DNA of 64,000 nt, from contig JACPOB010000112.1 in NCBI GenBank assembly GCA_016185145.1, positions 1 through 64,000 on the forward strand. Reading direction: 5' to 3'. The position numbers and the translations under genes are program-made. Positions within the stretch are counted from its first letter, which is position 1; each line of letters opens with the position of its first letter. This document shows positions 1 to 8,481 of the stretch, piece by piece. The notes under the pieces were generated by a model, which was not told the DNA's origin, ran no database searches, and worked only from the letters and a program-made list of their open reading frames with translations. This DNA comes from Rhodospirillales bacterium (GTDB taxonomy: Bacteria; Pseudomonadota; Alphaproteobacteria; Reyranellales; Reyranellaceae).

Positions 1-111
1 CGCTGTCGCTTCACTCTTCGACCCATTCCTCACTGTGCCAAAGTCCGGCCGAGCGCCAAGCGCATCGAACCCGCTATCCACAACTCTTTCCCGCGTTATG
101 ATCGCCCCAGA

Positions 112-480
112 TCATCCACTCGATTCCCTGAAGACCCTTTTTTTGTAACTCAGCTTCTCGTCGTGAACGAACCGCCAGACCACCCGATAGTCGACGCTGA
201 GGCCGCGCTCGGCCAGCTCGCCGACCAGGCCGCGCAGCGTGAACTCCTTCGCCCGGCACCGCTGCAGCAGCCACTCCCGGTACTCACCGACCAGCTTCTT
301 CGGTCGATGACCGCCCATACGCTCCGGGGCAAAGCTGCCGGTCTCGCGGTAGCGGTTAACCCAACCGATCGCGGTGCTGATCGCAACATCGAACCGGGCG
401 GCTGCCTGATTGCACGACAGGCCGCCCTCCACTGCCTCTATTACGCGTTGTCGAAGGTCCATCGAATAGGGTGCTGCCAT
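112..480 (-). pseudogene. IS630-type transposase, N-terminal remnant
   Basis: The 122-residue product has a helix-turn-helix region in the style of IS630/IS Rhizobium transposases: MDLRQRVI at the start, then SCNQAAARFDVAISTAIGWV and a second winged-helix part ending near LSYKKR. The usual DDE catalytic half (about 200 residues) should follow toward position 1. The remaining 111 bases in any frame do not look like it, and the reading frame ends right after the HTH part in an unrelated tail. I therefore read it as a truncated insertion sequence. Part of the element could have been lost outside the window edge, but the loss of similarity inside the window argues for internal truncation. Confidence 0.75.
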
Positions 481-570
481 CAAAGCTGGCCTCCGGCCCA
501 GCCGGTAGGTTGAATCAGATCAACCGACCGTTGGGAATCCCCTTTCGATTCATTCCTTTGTCATCATGCT

Positions 571-1302
571 CTAGGCGCCATCCTGTTCGAGGGCAGCCTC
601 GGCAAGTCGCTGTGGCAGAACACCTCGATGATGCAGGAGGTGCTGCATCGCCTGCCCATCACCTTCGAACTCGGTATCATGGCGCTGATCGTGGCACTGA
701 TCGTCGGCATCCCGATCGGTGTCGATTCCGCCGTCGCCCAGAACACTGCGGGTGATTTCGTCACCCGCTCCTTCGCTGTTGTCGCGCTGGCCCTGCCGGG
801 CTTCTGGGTTGGTACGCTGGTCATGATGTTCCCGTCGATCTGATGGGATTGGTCGCCCGACGTGAAGCACACGCCCTTCGCTCAGGATCCGCTCAGGAAC
901 CTGGCGCAGATGGCGATCCCCGCGCTGATCCTGGGCAGCGCGTTCTCTGCAGTCGTTATGCGGCTCACCCGCACGATGATGCTGGAGGTGATGCGCCGGG
1001 ATTGCATGCGCACCGCGGTGGCCCCGTGCACCACGATCATCCGCCATGCGCTGCGCAACTCGCTGATCCCGGTGGTGACCCTGGTCGGCCTTCTGGCACC
1101 GGTGCTGGTGGGCGGCGCCGTGATCATGGAGCAGATCTTCGTCATCCCCGGCATTGGCTTGCTGCTACTCGAGGCCGTGAGCCAGCGCGATTACCCCATC
1201 ATCACCGGCGCTTTCCTGGTCGTGGGCGTGGGCGTGGTGGCGATCAACCTGTTGGTCGATGTCAGCTACGGACTGCTCGATCCCAAGGTGAGATACCGCT
1301 GA
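571..1302 (+). pseudogene. Broken DppB-type peptide ABC transporter permease
   Basis: One frame encodes a typical DppB/OppB inner-membrane permease, but it lacks the first 100 or so residues and is interrupted by an in-frame TGA at 841-843. Before the stop the frame reads RLPITFELGIMALIVALIVG; after it comes WDWSPDVKHTPF and then the conserved C-terminal half with RHALRNSLIPVVT. The EAA-loop segment just before RHALRNSLIP is also scrambled (AVAPCTTII where family members have A-KG-type residues), suggesting small compensating indels. No ATPase or binding-protein genes for this transporter are nearby. It is decayed and presumably not functional. Confidence 0.85.
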
Positions 1303-2190
1303 TGGCTGCGGTCGCCAAAACCGTCCGCACGTCCGGCCCGCTTTCTGGAAGCCGCGGCCGGCTGCCGGGCCGCAGCACGCTCTCTTCATCGGCCGCTTGT
1401 TCCTCGACAAGCCGCTCGGCGCCCTCGGTTTGGTGATCTGCGTCGCCTGCCTGTTTTGCGGCATCTTCGCTGACGTGCTGGCTCCCTACGGTTACAACCA
1501 AATCAGCCCGTTGGATCGCCTCAAGCCACCCAGCGAGAAGTTTTTGGCTGGGCACCGACAATCTCAGCCGCGACATGCTCTCGCGCTGTCTGTACGGCGC
1601 GCAGCTCTCGGTGATCATTGGCCTGTCCGCTGCGGCGCTTGCCACCGTGGTGTCGGTTCTCATCGGCATCGTTTCGGGATATCTCGGCGGCAAGTTTGAC
1701 ATGGTGATGCAGCGCTTCGTCGATGCATGGATGAGCTTCCCCGACCTCATCATCCTGATCGCGGTGGTGTCGGTAGTCGGCCCGGGCATGGGGCCGATGA
1801 TCGTGCTGCTGGGACTGCTCTACGGCATCGGCGGCAGCCGCATCATCCGCGGTGCGGTGCTGAGCGTGCGCGAGAACGCCTACATCCATGCCGCGCAATC
1901 CATCGGCGCGTCGATGCCGCGCATCCTGAGGAGGCACATCCTGCCCAACGTCACGGCGCCGGTGATCGTGCTGTCCACAACCCGCGTCGGCACGGTGATC
2001 CTGGCCGAATCGGGCCTGGCGTTCCTCGGGCTGGGCGTGCCGCCGCCGGCGCCGACCTGGGGAGGCATGCTGTCGGACTCGGGCCGCTTTTTCATGTATC
2101 TCGCGCCGTGGCTCGCTCTCATCGTGGTCTACGCCATCAACGTCTTCGGCTCTGCGCGGTCATCAGCCAGGGTTTCCGATCATTGGACAT
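1302..2190 (+). pseudogene. Broken DppC-type peptide ABC transporter permease
   Basis: This follows the DppB remnant directly and has at least three frame changes. The first frame opens at ATG 1302. The family sequence moves to a second frame around 1395 (FLDKPLGALGLVICV) and to a third around 1548, where GTDNLSRDMLSRCLYGAQLS continues the family pattern. The C-terminal part contains the EAA-like segment with RRHILPNVTAPV and the typical FLGLGVPPPAPTWGGML. Near 2150, after YAINVFG, the frame is lost again before the usual DPR ending. It is a dead paralog of the dipeptide/oligopeptide transporter permeases, decayed together with the preceding gene. Confidence 0.85.
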
Positions 2191-2511
2191 CCAGCGCTAT
2201 CGCACCACCGCCATCGGCCCCTCGACGCGTCCATGGTGCTCGATGCCAAACAAGGTCCTCCAATGCTGCAATAGTGCTCGAGCCGGCCAAGCCGCGGCGT
2301 GCGTCGGTACGCGGCCTCGGGCCGATCCCGCGGCGTGGAAGATGGATTCGACCCCGGTTTCTTTCAGATTGAGAAACGACGCCTTCTGCGACGCGATCGG
2401 CCGACAAGCTCGTTTGACAATAATAGGACCCAGTTTTAGGCATCGCTTCGACCAAGCAAGTCACGAGCCAATAATCCGGGCGCGCGACCGCTACAGGAAA
2501 GGCGCGAATAC
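2191..2511. other. Non-coding leader of the hydrolase-hydratase operon
   Basis: No convincing gene is present. The segment contains the first copy of the island palindrome (core 2359-2375) and a TTGACA box at 2414-2419, followed 17 bases later by TAGGCA. Together these make a credible promoter for the gene at 2512. The rest shows nothing I recognise. Confidence 0.6.
2359..2375 (+). promoter_or_regulatory. Island operator palindrome, copy A
   Basis: TTCTTT-CAGAT-TGAGAA, lying inside a longer perfect outer repeat (GTTTCT at 2357-2362 and AGAAAC at 2372-2377). It matches the consensus TTCTCA-N5-TGAGAA found in seven island promoters. A TTGACA -35 box starts 38 bases after the core. It serves the gene at 2512. 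Confidence 0.7.
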
Positions 2512-3405
2512 ATGCCAGCCACCATGCGATCCTCTGAGCAGGTGCTTACTGCCGCGAGCACGAGCCGGTTCGTCCAGACCAAGAAGTGGAAGCTGCACAT
2601 CAACGAAGCGGGCAAGGGACATCCGCTGATCATGCTGCATGGCGCGGGCCCAGGCGCCGGCGGCTGGACCAATTTCAGCCACAACATCGGCGCGCTGTCG
2701 AATAAGTATCGGGTCATCCTGATGGACTTCCCGGGCTTCAACAAGTCGGACGAGTTCGACCCGGAAAGCGGCGAGCGCCACGCGGCGAATGCCGAGGCGG
2801 TCAAGCTGCTGATGGACGAGCTGAAGATCGAGAAGGCGACGCTCATCGGCAATTCACTGGGTGGCTTCGCGACGCTGATGTTCAGCTCGCTGTACAACGA
2901 CCGCATCGACCGGGCGATCCTGATGGGCACGCCCTCGCCGATGATCGGTCCGCCCCACTTCTACTCCCCGGCCGGCGTGAGCGAGGGATTGAAGGTCCTC
3001 TGGGAGACCTATGCTGACCCGAGTCCCGAGAATTTCCTCAGACTCGTCAACATCATGGTCTACGACGGTTCCTTCGCGACCAAGGAGCTCGCCAAGGAGC
3101 GATCGGACCAGGCCAAATTGAATCTCAAGCACCTCAGCAACTGGATCAAGGGGCTGCCGCTCATCGCCCAGGCGACTCCGGAGATGAAGTCGCTGTGGGA
3201 GAAACTCAGCCAAATGCAAACACCCACCCTGGTCATCCATGGGCGCGACGACCGCGTCGTCGGTGTCGAGAACGGCCTGCGGAATGCCGCTCTCATCCCG
3301 AACGCGACGCTCGTCGTCTTCAATCGCTGCGGCCACTGGGCGCAGATCGAGCACGCCGGCAAGTTCAACGCCCTGGTGGACACTTTCCTTCGCGACGCAG
3401 GCTAG
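2512..3405 (+). CDS. Meta-cleavage product hydrolase (alpha/beta hydrolase, BphD/MhpC type)
   Basis: Predicted to hydrolyse the C-C bond of an aromatic meta-ring-cleavage product, giving 2-hydroxypenta-2,4-dienoate (or a substituted form) and a carboxylic acid, in the cytoplasm. The 297-residue protein has the oxyanion-hole motif HGAGPGAGGW (residues 43-52), the BphD-type stretch PGFNKSDE, nucleophile S115 in GNSLGG, D247 in HGRDDRV and H275 in CGHWAQ. The Asp-to-His spacing of 28 equals that in BphD. The hydratase gene follows, so the two steps are encoded together. Promoter elements with the island palindrome lie upstream. The acyl group on the natural substrate cannot be read from sequence. 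Confidence 0.9.
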   Translation: MPATMRSSEQVLTAASTSRFVQTKKWKLHINEAGKGHPLIMLHGAGPGAGGWTNFSHNIGALSNKYRVILMDFPGFNKSDEFDPESGERHAANAEAVKLLMDELKIEKATLIGNSLGGFATLMFSSLYNDRIDRAILMGTPSPMIGPPHFYSPAGVSEGLKVLWETYADPSPENFLRLVNIMVYDGSFATKELAKERSDQAKLNLKHLSNWIKGLPLIAQATPEMKSLWEKLSQMQTPTLVIHGRDDRVVGVENGLRNAALIPNATLVVFNRCGHWAQIEHAGKFNALVDTFLRDAG

Positions 3406-3525
3406 GTCGGCCACGATGTTGATCCCGGGGACATCTGCCGAGCCTCCGGCTATGGATCGCGCGATGCTCGGGGAGAGGGCGCACGACCGATCGGCCGGTC
3501 GCTGCCGGGCGGAGAGGGGGTGCGA

Positions 3526-4299
3526 ATGACGCGATTCGAATCGACTGCCCAACGGCTGCGGAATGCCTACAAATCGGGACCGATCGCGCCGCTGCGGGAC
3601 GCGCTGGAGCCGACGGACATCGATGGCGCCTACCAGGTGCAGGCGATCAACACCGAATACTGGCGCGCCAGCGGCCGCCGTATCGTCGGCCGCAAGATCG
3701 GCCTCACCGCCAAGGCCGTGCAGGCACAACTCGGCGTCTCCCAGCCTGACTTCGGCGTGTTGTTCGACGATATGGCGCTTCCCAATCGCGGCGAACTATC
3801 CTCCCGGAAGGTGCTGCAACCGAAGGCGGAGGCCGAGGTCGCGTTGATACTGGGCAGCGATCTTGCGAAGGGCGATGCCACAGCTGAGGATGTCGCGGCG
3901 GCAACACGGTACGCGGCCGCCGCGATCGAGATCGTGGATAGTCGAATTGCCGACTGGAAGATCACGTTCGCCGATACCGTCGCCGACAACGGATCGTCGG
4001 CCTACTTCGTCCTGGGCGACGAGAAGAAGCCGATCGGCGGCCTCGACCTCTATACCTGCGGAATGGCGCTCGAGATCAACGGTGCCGTGGCCTCGTTGGG
4101 CGCCGGCGCGGCCTGCCTTGGCCATCCGCTGAATGCCGCCGCCTGGCTCGTCCGCACACTCGCGAACAACGGCGTCGCCCTGCATGCCGGCGACGTCATC
4201 ATGACCGGCGCATTGGGACCCATGGTGGCGTTGTCGCCGGGAGACAAGGTCGTCGCGAAGGTCGGCGGCCTCGGAAGCGCGAGCTTCACTTATCGGTGA
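3526..4299 (+). CDS. 2-hydroxypenta-2,4-dienoate hydratase (2-keto-4-pentenoate hydratase, MhpD type)
   Basis: Adds water to the dienoate released by the upstream hydrolase, giving a 4-hydroxy-2-oxoacid. The 257-residue protein belongs to the FAH-like fold and shows the family segments VGRKIGLTAKAVQ, QPDFGVLFDDM, PKAEAEVALIL, AAIEIVDSRI and NGSSAYFVLG, which carry the acidic metal ligands. The start chosen is ATG 3526, five bases after a GGAGAGGGGG stretch; an in-frame GTG lies six bases earlier. The 120-base gap after the hydrolase and shared direction suggest one operon. The next expected gene, a 4-hydroxy-2-oxovalerate aldolase, is absent from the window. Confidence 0.9.
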   Translation: MTRFESTAQRLRNAYKSGPIAPLRDALEPTDIDGAYQVQAINTEYWRASGRRIVGRKIGLTAKAVQAQLGVSQPDFGVLFDDMALPNRGELSSRKVLQPKAEAEVALILGSDLAKGDATAEDVAAATRYAAAAIEIVDSRIADWKITFADTVADNGSSAYFVLGDEKKPIGGLDLYTCGMALEINGAVASLGAGAACLGHPLNAAAWLVRTLANNGVALHAGDVIMTGALGPMVALSPGDKVVAKVGGLGSASFTYR

Positions 4300-4362
4300 G
4301 CCGGTGACGCTCACGGGGCGGGATATCGGGCTGCGGCTCCGCCTCCGTCGGCCACAGCCTCC

Positions 4363-5406
4363 TCATCCCGGCGGTGCGATGAGGAAGACCTTCGACGAGT
4401 TGAAAATCCAAGTGTCCACGAAGCCCAGTTCTTTTGGCTTGCGCTTGAGTTCGCTGAGAGCGCCGATGAGGCACGACCAGTTCAGGATCTCCTGCTGCCC
4501 GCTCTCCTCGATCGCCCGGCCGCTGCGATTGCGCCAGACGTCATAGTCGGCCTTCTCGATTGCCTCGTACATCCGGCGATCGGCCGGCGTGTCCGGATAG
4601 AGATAGTGGTTCTTGGCGGTCAGGAAGGCGTGCGACCAGCCGGACGAGGCGAGGAGAGCGACGCGCCCGGGCATGTTCTTCAGCGCGCGAACCGTTGCCG
4701 CGCCGAGGTCGAACAGGCGCCGGGAGGTCGGCGCCGGCGGGTCCAGTTCGCTGTCGCTGAGCTCGCGGTCGAAGAGCGGCAGGCCGCCCTTCTGGGCGAT
4801 GACCCGGCGGCCGTAGCAGTTGATCGCCACGGGAACGATCGGATAGGGGAAGCCCTTGTCGCGGTCGTAGTCGAGAAAGAAGATGGCGTTGGCGAACGCA
4901 TGGCCGATCTCGTGATGCAGCGGCTTGTACGCGTACGCCATGTCGAAACCGTCTTCGATCAGGCGTGAAGCGAGTTCCTTGGCCGCCGCGACGTTGCCAG
5001 GAACATCGTACGAATTCTCGCCGGTCTCTCCCCAGACGTTGCCCGGAGGAGCGTGGAATTTGAAGCGCTCGTAGGCCGCTATGCAATACGGTGGAACGAT
5101 GTCCTCCTTGAAGTTCTCGTACTGGTCGTCGCCCCAAATGAGCACATAGTCGGGCTTGAACGCGTCGAGCGCGGCCCGCACTTTCTGGGTCCATCCCACC
5201 AGTTGCTTGCGATGACGCTCCGCTGCGGACCGTCCTTCGTCGTTTCCCCACTCCCGCTGCATCTCCGCCGGCCAGTTGCGCGCAAGGCGCAGCTCTTCGG
5301 GCAGTTTCGGGTGCTGCAACATCCGCTTCAGGATCGACGACATCCGTTCGTCGTGGCCGGTCAAGGGCGGATAGTGGGTCATCCCAACAGCCAGGATCTC
5401 AGCCAT
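4363..5406 (-). CDS. Class III (LigB-type) extradiol ring-cleavage dioxygenase
   Basis: Predicted non-heme Fe(II) dioxygenase opening a catecholic ring next to the diol. The 347-residue protein starts with MAEILAVGMTHYPPL, where H11 matches the first iron-binding His of LigB-family enzymes. It has the internal segments DYVLIWGDDQYENF and HHEIGHAFANAIFF and the C-terminal SGWSHAFLT. No separate small LigA subunit is visible, so it is of the single-subunit kind. AAAGTGAGG precedes the ATG. Its start overlaps the end of a truncated TctC-like gene by 28 bases, so the two are probably co-transcribed. It would supply the ring-opened product for the decarboxylase and hydrolase of the island. Confidence 0.85.
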   Translation of the reverse strand: MAEILAVGMTHYPPLTGHDERMSSILKRMLQHPKLPEELRLARNWPAEMQREWGNDEGRSAAERHRKQLVGWTQKVRAALDAFKPDYVLIWGDDQYENFKEDIVPPYCIAAYERFKFHAPPGNVWGETGENSYDVPGNVAAAKELASRLIEDGFDMAYAYKPLHHEIGHAFANAIFFLDYDRDKGFPYPIVPVAINCYGRRVIAQKGGLPLFDRELSDSELDPPAPTSRRLFDLGAATVRALKNMPGRVALLASSGWSHAFLTAKNHYLYPDTPADRRMYEAIEKADYDVWRNRSGRAIEESGQQEILNWSCLIGALSELKRKPKELGFVDTWIFNSSKVFLIAPPG

Positions 5407-6134
5407 GCGGCCTCACTTTCTGCGTCACGATTGAAGGTCGGTATGTCGGGCAGGGAGTCGCTGCGGTGGTCCCCGGTGATCGCAAGGACGCGGCCCTTCC
5501 GCGACTGCAGGGTCGGCAGCGGGTTCGGCATGCTGTCGCAGATCATGTCGACCTCGCCATTGTTGAGGGCGAGCCAGTTCGGCGGGCTTCCCTTGTAGGG
5601 AACGTGGGTGATGTTGACGCCGGCGACATTGTTGAACAGCTCCATGCAAAGGTGGTGCAGGCTGCCGTTCCCGGACGATCCGTAGGAAAGCTTTCCGGGG
5701 CGCTCCTTGGCGTAGGCCACGAGCTGCTTGAGGTCGCGCGCGGGCAGGTCGGCGCGCACCGTCAGGATGAACGCGCCCCGCAGCATCTGCACGATCGGCG
5801 CGAACGCGGTGACCGTGTCGTATGTCAGGTTCTTGCACAGATGCGGCGCAACGGTCCGCGAGCTGGCACTGCCGAACAGGAGCGTGTAGCCGTCGGCCGG
5901 CGCGTGGGCCGCCGCGGCTGCGCCGATGGTGCCGGCGGCGCCGGCGCGATTGTCGACGATGATGGGCTGCCCCAGGCGCGTGCTCAACCTTTGGGTCACC
6001 GTTCGGACGGCGACGTCGGGGCCGCTGCCGGGAGGAAAACCGACAATCACCGTGATCGTTCGGTCGGGAAAATCCCGGGCTGACGCGCCCTGGGCGGCGC
6101 AGGCAAGGCACAGGGCGAGAAGCAGGCGTTTCAT
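5379..6134 (-). pseudogene. Truncated Bug/TctC-type periplasmic binding protein
   Basis: The start chosen is MKRLLLALCLACAAQGASA, a clear signal peptide; an upstream in-frame ATG at 6176 adds only a non-signal tail. The mature part follows the Bug/TctC family well: TITVIVGFPPGSGPDVAVRT, DNRAGAAGTIG, YTLLFGSASSRTVAP, YGSSGNGSLHH and VPYKGSPPNWLAL. Similarity stops after LPDIPTFN, where normal members (about 320 residues) have about 80 more. The last residues are read through the dioxygenase start. Lacking the second half of the C-terminal lobe, it is unlikely to bind ligand. No TctA/TctB partner is nearby. A functional short form cannot be excluded. Confidence 0.75.
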
Positions 6135-6301
6135 GCTCGGGCGCTCCAGCGCGGGAGAAGTCGGCGTCCGCGACAACCCAGTGCCCCCGCGGCTGCGAAC
6201 GCCCCGACGGACTACGCCACCGGATCATACAAAGATACTTGTGGAACGCAATTAAGACCGGTGCGTCGCTCGTGCTTCTAGCGCAAGCTTCGGTCGACGT
6301 G

Positions 6302-6318
6302 TTCTCAAATCGTGAAAA
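6302..6318 (+). promoter_or_regulatory. Island operator palindrome, copy B
   Basis: TTCTCA-AATCG-TGAAAA, one mismatch from the consensus TTCTCA-N5-TGAGAA. It sits between the divergent genes starting at 6134 (minus) and 6429 (plus). A TTGATC box begins 28 bases after the core on the plus strand. Symmetry would let it serve both directions. Confidence 0.6.
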
Positions 6319-6428
6319 GTGCGGTCGCGATCGAGCCGTCGTGTCGTTGATCGATCCAGAAACCGGCGTCATCGTTTCGTCGACGCAGTCGCCCGCGACA
6401 GGCACGGCGCGAACGAGGAGATATCACT

Positions 6429-7151
6429 ATGGGCATCAACATCACCGTTCCCACGCAGGGCGGCGGCAGTTTCGGCGCATACTTGGCCGAGCCGAAGAAG
6501 GGCAACGGACCGGGGATCGTGCTCCTGCAGGAGATATTCGGCGTCAATCAGTACATCCGCGACGTGGCCGACCACTACGCCGAAGAAGGCTATGTGGTCA
6601 TGGCGCCCGATCTGTTCTGGCGCCTCGAACCCGGCGTCGAGCTGACCGAAGCCCAGTTCGAGAAGGCGTTCAGTCTTTACGGGGGGGTCGATCCGCAGAA
6701 GGCGGTGCAAGATATCGGCGCGACGATCGCGGCACTTCGCACCAGGCCGGCGTGCAACGGCAGGATCGGCGCGCTGGGCTTCTGCCTCGGCGGCGCCCTC
6801 GCCTATCTCTCGGCCGCGCATTGCGGCGTTGACTGCGCGGTCGGCTACTACGGGGTCGGCATCGAGGGCATGCTCGATCTCGCACCCCGGATAGCGTGCC
6901 CGCTCCTGCTGCATTTCGCGGCGGAGGACAAGTTCGTACCGGAGGCGGCCCGAAACCAGGTGAAGGCGGCGCTTGCCGCCAAGCCCTTGGCCGAGATCCA
7001 CGTCTATCTCGGAGTCGACCATGCCTTCGCGAGGCCGGGTGGGCATGCCTACGACGAAGCCGCGGCAAGGACGGCGCACGCGCGGTCGCTCGCGCTGTTC
7101 CGTGGCAGCCTGGGCGTGGGATCCAAGGTCGACGCGCCGAAGACGCGGTGA
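6429..7151 (+). CDS. Dienelactone hydrolase family protein
   Basis: Alpha/beta hydrolase of the carboxymethylenebutenolidase family, 240 residues, the normal length. The family catalytic set is complete: E35 in LLQEIFGVN, nucleophile C119 in GFCLGG, D167 in AAEDKFVP and H198 in DHAF. It should hydrolyse a lactone or enol-lactone intermediate of aromatic degradation in the cytoplasm. GAGGAG lies 11-16 bases before the ATG. It is a single-gene unit between an operator palindrome upstream and a converging decarboxylase gene downstream. A second, unusual DLH-like protein is encoded at 23.75 kb. Confidence 0.9.
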   Translation: MGINITVPTQGGGSFGAYLAEPKKGNGPGIVLLQEIFGVNQYIRDVADHYAEEGYVVMAPDLFWRLEPGVELTEAQFEKAFSLYGGVDPQKAVQDIGATIAALRTRPACNGRIGALGFCLGGALAYLSAAHCGVDCAVGYYGVGIEGMLDLAPRIACPLLLHFAAEDKFVPEAARNQVKAALAAKPLAEIHVYLGVDHAFARPGGHAYDEAAARTAHARSLALFRGSLGVGSKVDAPKTR

Positions 7152-7254
7152 CGGCGAAAAAAGTCCGTCGGCCCGGACGGAGCCGACGGACAAGTCCAGC
7201 ATGTGAACGTCACATGCTCGGGAGGTGCTTCTAATTCGTGCTTGGCGGGCATCG

Positions 7255-8289
7255 TCAGGGCGCGCGCGCCGTCCGATCGTCCGGCGACGGCAAGCCCAGG
7301 AAACGCAGCGCGTTCCCGTACAGGAGCTGAGCGGTTTCGGCGTCGGACAGGGCAAGTTTCGCAACACGCTCGGTCGGCATCGTATCCATGATCGCGAATG
7401 GATAGTCGCTGCCGATCATGAGCTGGCTCAGCCCGAAGCTGTCGACCAGGAACTTCAAGGTCGTGTGGTCGTAGACCAGCGTGTCGTAGAACAGGCGCCG
7501 GGCCGTCGCGCGGGGCTCCTCGAAAGCCTCGCGCATCGGCGTCGGCAGCGTCCAGGCGTGCTGCAGGCGCGACAGCACCTGGGCAAAGCTGCCGCCACCA
7601 TGGCTGAACCCCAGGCGAAGCCGCGGATGGCGCTTCAGGAGGCCGCCGGTAATCACCGACGCGATGCAGAGCGCCGTCTCGCCGGGAAAGGCGACCACTT
7701 GTTCGAGGCTGGCGGGACCGAGCAGCCTGTCCAGTCCCACCGGCCGCAGCGGATGGACGAAGATGGTCGCGCCGAGACTCTCGGCAGCGGCGAAGAACGG
7801 ATCGAGGGACGGATCACCCAGCGACACGCCATTGATGTTGGTCGCAATCTCGACGCCGCGCAGGCCGAGCTGTCGCATCAGATATTCGAGCTCGTTGACG
7901 GCCAGGCTGATGTCCTGAAGGGGGACCATGCCGAGTCCGTGGAAGCGGGTCGGCTCGGCGCGGACCATGTCGGCGATGGTTTCGTTGATGTGACGCGCCA
8001 GAAGCCGGGCTGGTTCGGGTGCCAGCCAGTAGGACAGCAACTCGGGCATCGGCGACAGGACCTGCACGCCGACTTTCATGCGGGTCATCTGTTCCACGCG
8101 CCGCCCGACGTGCCAGCAGCCGTCTTCGATGGACCGGTAGTTCTTGCCGCGGATGATGACCTCGGCATGGCAGGGCCGGGTGTGCGTGACGGACGGCCAG
8201 GGAATGTCGCCGAAGTCGGCGCGTGGATCGGGCAGGCTCGACGGCACGACATGGGTGTGGACATCGACGGCGCAACACGATTCGCTCAC
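7255..8289 (-). CDS. ACMSD-type amidohydrolase, probable muconate-semialdehyde decarboxylase
   Basis: TIM-barrel metal enzyme of the amidohydrolase-2 group. Similarity to 2-amino-3-carboxymuconate-6-semialdehyde decarboxylase runs the whole length: DVHTHVVP (H11, H13), CW...R..QM, LSYWLAPEPARLL, GLGMVPLQD, FVHPLRPVG, FPGETALCIASVITGG, SHGGGSFA and GSDYPF with the metal Asp. The start is GTG 8289, five bases after AAGGAG; an upstream in-frame ATG lacks a ribosome site. Next to an extradiol dioxygenase and a meta-cleavage hydrolase, it most likely decarboxylates a carboxylated ring-fission product. Hydrolytic activity is the alternative. The exact substrate is unknown. Confidence 0.85.
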   Translation of the reverse strand: MSESCCAVDVHTHVVPSSLPDPRADFGDIPWPSVTHTRPCHAEVIIRGKNYRSIEDGCWHVGRRVEQMTRMKVGVQVLSPMPELLSYWLAPEPARLLARHINETIADMVRAEPTRFHGLGMVPLQDISLAVNELEYLMRQLGLRGVEIATNINGVSLGDPSLDPFFAAAESLGATIFVHPLRPVGLDRLLGPASLEQVVAFPGETALCIASVITGGLLKRHPRLRLGFSHGGGSFAQVLSRLQHAWTLPTPMREAFEEPRATARRLFYDTLVYDHTTLKFLVDSFGLSQLMIGSDYPFAIMDTMPTERVAKLALSDAETAQLLYGNALRFLGLPSPDDRTARAP

Positions 8290-8392
8290 GACAACTCCTT
8301 CGGCGCTCCGCAACCGACCCGGCGGCTGCCCTCTGTCCAACGGGCCAATTAACTCCCGCAGGGAAAGCCCGTCGAGGAAATCGGCCTCCGAT

Positions 8393-8409
8393 TTCTCGAT
8401 CCTTGAGAG
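8393..8409 (+). promoter_or_regulatory. Island operator palindrome, copy C
   Basis: TTCTCG-ATCCT-TGAGAG between divergent genes starting at 8289 (minus) and 8482 (plus). A TTGCGA box begins 18 bases after the core on the plus strand, the same spacing as copies D, E and F. Confidence 0.65.
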
Positions 8410-8481
8410 AATGCGGCGCAGGGCGGCTTGCGACGATCATGCATTGCGCCCAGTTCTTCGGCCGAGCGAAGGGAGCAGGGT

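Noticed and set aside
1..60. A stretch whose minus-strand translation contains VRNGSKSEATA, similar to a repeat-derived peptide common in Rhizobiales annotations
   Set aside because: Only about 60 bases are present and no second copy exists in the window, so a repeat family cannot be shown.
841..843. In-frame TGA in the DppB-like gene as a selenocysteine codon
   Set aside because: The family has no Cys or redox role at this place, the 5' part is missing and the next gene has several frame changes; decay is the simpler reading.
4302..4362. Terminator between the convergent hydratase and dioxygenase genes
   Set aside because: GC-rich short repeats are present but no stem of useful length with a T run.
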